A DNA stretch of 64,000 nt, taken from assembly GCF_900496995.4 (NCBI RefSeq), contig NC_044029.1, positions 4,092,001 to 4,156,000 of the forward strand, written 5' to 3'. Position numbers and translations under genes: made by a program. Below, piece after piece: positions 59,301 through 64,000 of this stretch. The notes below the pieces were generated by a model. That model had not been told where the DNA came from. It saw only the letters and a list, made by a program, of their open reading frames with translations, and made no database searches. The stretch's first letter is position 1. Every line of letters starts with the position of its first letter. The stretch comes from Aquila chrysaetos chrysaetos (taxonomy: Eukaryota > Chordata > Aves > Accipitriformes > Accipitridae).

Positions 59301-60776
59301 GTCTTAATAGAACCAAGCTATTTTAATCTCTTCTACGTCTTCACGGCTGACAAAGGCCTGTCTGCAGGCCAGCTTATCTTGTCTTCATCTCTAAATATAT
59401 TTCTGTTTGTGATCAGTATTTGTGTGTTGTTTTGTTTTGTGTTTCTTTTTTTATTTTTAAATTCTACCTTGAACATTGAGTAATCGACATCTTGCTGTGG
59501 CTGCTGGAGCATCCTTACACAGCTGGTATTCCTTACTTCTGCTATTCAGGTTACTGGCAGCCACCTCCCATGGGAACTGTGCTGCCAGGTTTTCTTGGAA
59601 TTACCATAGTTGGAGGTGGTGAGTCTGAAGAGTTGCCCTCCATCCCTGCTTTCTTGTGATTCAAAGTTAGGAAAAGAAAAGATCAGTCGTAACCAGCCCT
59701 TGCGTAGGGAGGCAGAGGGCAGCTATATGGAGAAGTGTGTAGCCCCAACAGATGTTGGCTGCCCAAAATTAGGTGTTGATCAGCACAGTGAGATCTCTGC
59801 TGGCTGCAGCAGCTTGGGGACAAGGGTTTCTGGATTTGCTTTTTGTTTTATAGGGTAGCTAATGACTTTTGACTCGTATCACAATAAGCCTGTGGCATCC
59901 CAGCATCTCTTTGCAGGCCTTGAACACAGATTATGTGAATTTAGACACAGTTTTAGTGTAATTGGCAATTACCATTACCAGGTATTTTTAAGGATTAAAA
60001 GTAGGAGCCCAGGGATTTGCTGTATTTCTATGTAACTTTACCAAAACTTCAGTCTCTATTTCCTCTAGTCTCTGTTTTCTTCTTTATCTTTCCCTACCCC
60101 CTTTTTTATTTCCTTCTAGAATTGCATTTCTTAAATGTCTACTGAAGTTGTCGAGGCTCATTAGAGGACGAAGGTTGTATGCCTGTCTCATGCAATTTCT
60201 GTATTGCAAATACAGCTGAAGCTAATGAAAAGAGACCTCTCTAATCATTGTACAGCAGCAGAACAAGGTTATATTTTATAGCTTTGACAGCTACCTGGAA
60301 GGTGTCTGTCTCTGGGGGATGGGAGTTTTTAATCACAAAAGATTCTGCTTTCTTGTTTTAAGAATAATTATTGGTCAGAATGATTATAATATTGCCATCC
60401 CTGATACAGTTGTTTAGCATATGCATTGAGAAACAACCCTGTATATATACATGCATCTAAAATTCCAGACAGAAAGCTCCGATCCAAGTACCATATCTGG
60501 AACAAGTTCTGATGCTATGAGATAGAGGAGAGCAAAACAGCTATGATTTATCTTTATCCTTCTGGCACACAGTACAAATGTTGCACTATACATGCACATA
60601 GTAATAAGGCAATGGATTTATCAAACTTTGCTGTCAGGCAAACTCTGATGGACAAGAATAACATAAAAACTCCAAAGGTACTGTGGCTTTTTCTCGCTGT
60701 CAGGGAGCACTGTATCAATACCAGCATAAATAAAACATTGCAGAGTTCTGAGTCCACTGTGGAAGAGCCTACCACT

Positions 60777-60791
60777 GTCATCATCATCATC
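60777..60791. repeat. (TCA)n short microsatellite
   Basis: About five TCA units lie 130 bases before the FGD6 exon 3 acceptor. Confidence 0.8.
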
Positions 60792-60920
60792 TTCAGACTA
60801 CCCACTACTGTTTTCAATGTTTCTGATACCAAGTAGACCATTTATTGTGGGGGAAAACAGAAAGCTCTTTACATAAATGAAGTATGGTGTGTTTATCAAC
60901 TACACATATTTTAATTTTAG

Positions 60921-61068
60921 GTCCTTAGAAGAACACCATGATCATCCTAATGTGGTAATGGGAGATCTTCAGTCAGATGAAGAAGATATAATGAACAGTT
61001 CTGATGAAGATGATGACACAAATTCTGATTCCAGCAAAGGGGAGCCTGATCCTCAAGAAGATAAACAG
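60921..61068 (+). CDS. FGD6: FGD6 coding exon 3, acidic linker before the DH domain
   Basis: The exon completes Arg818 and encodes residues 819-867. It reads SLEEHHDHPNVVMGDLQSDE, then an acidic serine-rich stretch (NSSDEDDDTNSDSSKGE) ending EDKQ. The same acidic GDLQSDEEDI block occurs in FGD6 just before the RhoGEF (DH) domain. The acceptor is TTTTAATTTTAG|GTCC and the donor is AAACAG|GTATCT; the exon is 148 bases and ends in phase 0. The stretch contains likely casein kinase 2 sites. Total coding length from exon 1 is 2,601 bases, exactly 867 codons. Confidence 0.94.
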
Positions 61069-64000
61069 GTATCTTTTTATCTTTATCTTCTGAAGCTATT
61101 CCTCACTCTTGCACTGATTTGTAAGTTGTAACCTGTTGGGATGTTTTCAAATAAAAGGCATTGAGTCAACATAACTGTATATATTTCTTTTTGTCATTCT
61201 TATTGTTTGGTGGGGTTTTTTTCTAAAACTTTAATTTGTGTACGTTAGCCTGATATTAAGAGGTCCCATTTAGAAATATCCCACTACAAAGTGTGTATGA
61301 CCTGGCATATTTGCTCTTAATCTTTCACTGAATCAAGGAGCTGTAGACTTGCCTACCATGCCCCTCTAATAGAGCTACATGCACAGATGTATGTTTAGAA
61401 ATTTTCAGTTTTGAGACTTGTAAATACCTTTTAATGAGGCTGTCTACGCCTCACAGATCCTAGAGTGCACAGTGTCTCTTGTGCACTGAACATGTAAAAT
61501 CAACCTTTGATTTGTTAGTCTTGGTGAAGCCCAAGGAAAGGGGCCAGGTGAAGGTTGCAAGGTCTGAGAAGGTCCTTCTGAAAAATTTCTTGGAAGCTGT
61601 AGTTTTGCTTGAATGGTCCTGTTTCAGGGGTCTTGGCTGTGCAGCAAAGGCTGTGTCCCAGTAACCATTTCTGTGCAGACAGCTTTTCTGCATTTGCAGG
61701 TTCTGCATACTGACCTGCCAAATCACTGCTTGGCACACTGGTTCAGTCATCTGTCCCGTTTTTAATTCTTCCTTTTCAATGGCATGAAACACAAAGGGCT
61801 CAACCTGCCTTTCAGCATTTGTTTCTTAATCATTCCTTAATTGGTGCTGAGGCGAGACTGTTGGTGTGTGCACAAGAGACCTGTCATCGTAGGGTTGCGG
61901 CCCTTGGAGGAGCATAAGCCACACTCAACTGATGTGGTCTGACCTTCTGCTAGCTTCTGTGAGTGCCAGCTTGGAATGATTTCCCCTGTTTTAATCTTAT
62001 TTCTTCTGCAAATGAAGAGCAGGAAGACAGCACTAACTACTCAGAATGAAATGAAATTCTGGGGGTCCTATCCCTCTCCTTGGGGATACCCACTTTCTTA
62101 CTTCTCAGACCTGGACGCCCTGACACCAGCCTGCCCATAGACCGGTGCCTCTCCTCAGCATCAGTCCTGGCAGCTCTGTTTCCTTTGGTAGTAGTTATAT
62201 TTGCTTCCTTTCCTTAAAAATGAACAATAATTAAAAAAGAAAAAAAAAAAGCAATGAGACTTTTTAGTGCTGGAAGAGAAGACTTGGATGATGTGTCAGA
62301 CCTGAATGTCATTTAACCACGTCTTCTGAGAGGAATAAATTGGGAGGAGGGAAAGAGAGTCAAAGGAAAAGCTTGTTTCTGTGAAACTAAGCCAGACTGT
62401 ACCTGTATAGAAGCTAACTTGCCTTGTGTGCCTCTAGAAATGCCCTCAGCCTTTCACGTCAGAGTTTTACAGGAAAACATCCCTGTTCTGAGGCTTTTCA
62501 GGCAGGTTTCATGCAATAATTCAGCACTTGCTGTGAAACATCTGCTTGTCATCTTGCTTCAGCTGCCTGCGGCACGTGTGGCCAGCAGCCGGGCATTAAT
62601 GACCAACTTCCTAATGGGGAGAGCAGCTGTGGAGGAGAATGAAGCAGTCTCTGCATTGGTCATCAGCTGGGTTTGTTTTTATTTTTCCTTACCACAAGCA
62701 TTTGGCTGGTTTGATGCTTTTTATCCATTAGAGTTTTAAGGTTCCTTCCCAGTGCTGTGCCTGAGAGTCCAATTTGCATGCCTTCGGTTCTCCTGTTAGA
62801 GACTCTCTTAGGCCCAGAGTATCTTTGGCTGAGCAAATGCAAAGTGGCCTTTTCAGTGCCAGCTGGTATGTGAAAAGCCTTTCAAATGGGGTTGAAAACA
62901 GACTGTGATATTTCGTTTTGTAATTGTTTAGCGGTAGTGTCTTGTTCTCAAAATACTAATTCTCATCTCATTTGCAACTGTCACATCTACAGTGATTGCA
63001 GATACCTTGCTCTGCATAATTGAGTTACTTGTGAATTCAGTCTTGTAGGGAAGGTGTCAGCTGTGCTTTCTAAAAAGGCATGGAGGCCTGAGGATGGGTG
63101 TTACAATCTCGCCTGAATCCAATTGACCCTCACTGGGTAGATCTAAGTGCTTTTTGGAAATAAGTTTAATTTTAGAAGTAAAATCCCAGCTCTGTGTGAA
63201 GATGTCTAGTATATAAAATAAATAATGTATTTTGCATATATGTGATGCAACACCAGATTACTAAATTTAGAAATTAATTTTAATTTAGTAATTTGGCACT
63301 GTGTCAATTAAATTAAAATGAAAAAGTTAATTTAGATTCTTTTTTAATATAACTATCATTAAAACCAACCTATGAATGTCATCGGTTCCACGGTTTGATT
63401 TCCAGCACTTGAGACTTGTTTATAGGTTTGGAGAAGAACTAAAACTCCGGACAAATCTTGCAACGTTAGTGCTTATGAACTGAAGGTTCATATATGCAAT
63501 ACCACTGATACCACCTTTTCTAGATAAACTGTTCAATGCCTATATTATACTACCTTACTCAATACAGCCTCCCCAGGACTTCCATTGTGCTTGTGTTGTA
63601 TATCCTGTGATGTTTTAGTGCTCCTCATCCGCGGTCTGTCTTGTGGCCCGTTGAAATGAAAGCCTGAATATCTAATAGGTGTGGTGACAGCTGGCCACAG
63701 AGAAGCATATGGCAAACCATGAGGGCTGTTGTGGAGAAAGATGTTTTTTATCTGAGGGACATTGTGCATGGGAGTTACACTGTGTAGAAAACACATTTGC
63801 ATCCTGACACCTGCCCCTTTTTTGCTTTGCTATACCTGTTCCTTCTATCTGATGTTGAACAGTAGCATTGATTTTTTTTGGAAGCCAAATGCGTGCATGT
63901 AACAACCAACATCATCTCCACAGTGTTTCAGGTAGATGACAAGGCTCACACTTCTACATCTTTGCAGTACGGTTGCTGTGTGTTCCAGCAGCTCCTTTAG
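61069..64000 (+). other. FGD6: FGD6 intron 3 (partial)
   Basis: This is intron after exon 3 to the window edge. I searched for the DH-domain exon that should follow and did not find it. An A-rich run lies at about 62234-62251. The remainder shows nothing I can support. Confidence 0.8.

Larger units (their letters stand above)
44151..60920 (+). other. FGD6: FGD6 intron 2
   Basis: This is a 16.8 kb intron. It contains an old LINE fragment (about 44765-44880), T runs near 47537, 54308, 55708 and 56846, a CpG-dense segment at 50240-50370, and a (TCA)n tract at about 60777-60791. Stretches near 52920-53060 and 53210-53280 are also GC-richer than average. I found no further exon, RNA gene or intact mobile element. 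Confidence 0.85.

Noticed and set aside
63945..64000. A splice-acceptor-like TTTGCAG at the window end, possibly the next FGD6 exon.
   Set aside because: The required phase 0 reads into a stop at the last codon and shows no resemblance to the start of the DH domain.
1..64000. Prokaryote-type systems (CRISPR, operons, phage, toxin-antitoxin) and tRNA/rRNA genes.
   Set aside because: No direct-repeat arrays, ribosome-binding-site-linked gene runs or tRNA-like cloverleaves were seen; exon-intron structure shows the DNA is vertebrate.

Overview
The window is vertebrate nuclear DNA, almost certainly from a bird. The evidence is two CR1 LINE 3' ends with the typical terminal octamer-like repeat, a solo ERVL-type LTR of a kind common in birds, several very old amniote CR1/L3-like LINE remnants, modest introns and a low density of interspersed repeats. 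No species is claimed. There are no operons, CRISPR arrays or prokaryotic systems.

Two protein-coding genes lie head to head. On the minus strand, positions 1-31703 carry the 5' half of VEZT (vezatin, an adherens-junction membrane protein). Five coding exons can be placed to the base: 31668-31703, 16604-16738, 8577-8666, 5906-6081 and 2850-3125. They join in phase and give about 238 residues, including both transmembrane segments; the rest of the gene lies beyond position 1. On the plus strand, positions 32118-64000 carry the 5' part of FGD6 (a FYVE, RhoGEF and PH domain protein). Its tiny first coding exon (32118-32130), giant second exon (41711-44150) and acidic third exon (60921-61068) join in phase into 867 residues, all from the region before the catalytic DH domain. 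The DH, PH and FYVE exons lie beyond position 64000.

The two start codons are only 414 bases apart, inside a CpG island (about 31060-32680) that acts as a shared bidirectional promoter. It holds GC boxes, an inverted CCAAT box, an ETS site and two oppositely oriented ZNF143/THAP11-type SBS motifs. Both genes carry candidate upstream reading frames in their leaders.

Everything else is intron. VEZT introns contain a CR1 about 100 bases from exon 2, a solo LTR with a perfect 5-base target-site duplication, and a mosaic of a CR1, an older LINE reverse-transcriptase remnant and a second LTR fragment (27990-29187). FGD6 introns contain further ancient LINE pieces, an intronic CpG-dense segment near 50250 and a pair of mutually exclusive hairpins near 36780. 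I found no clearly new biological system. The points most worth checking are the promoter and uORF arrangement, the donor-like sites inside VEZT exons, and the isolated intronic CpG cluster.
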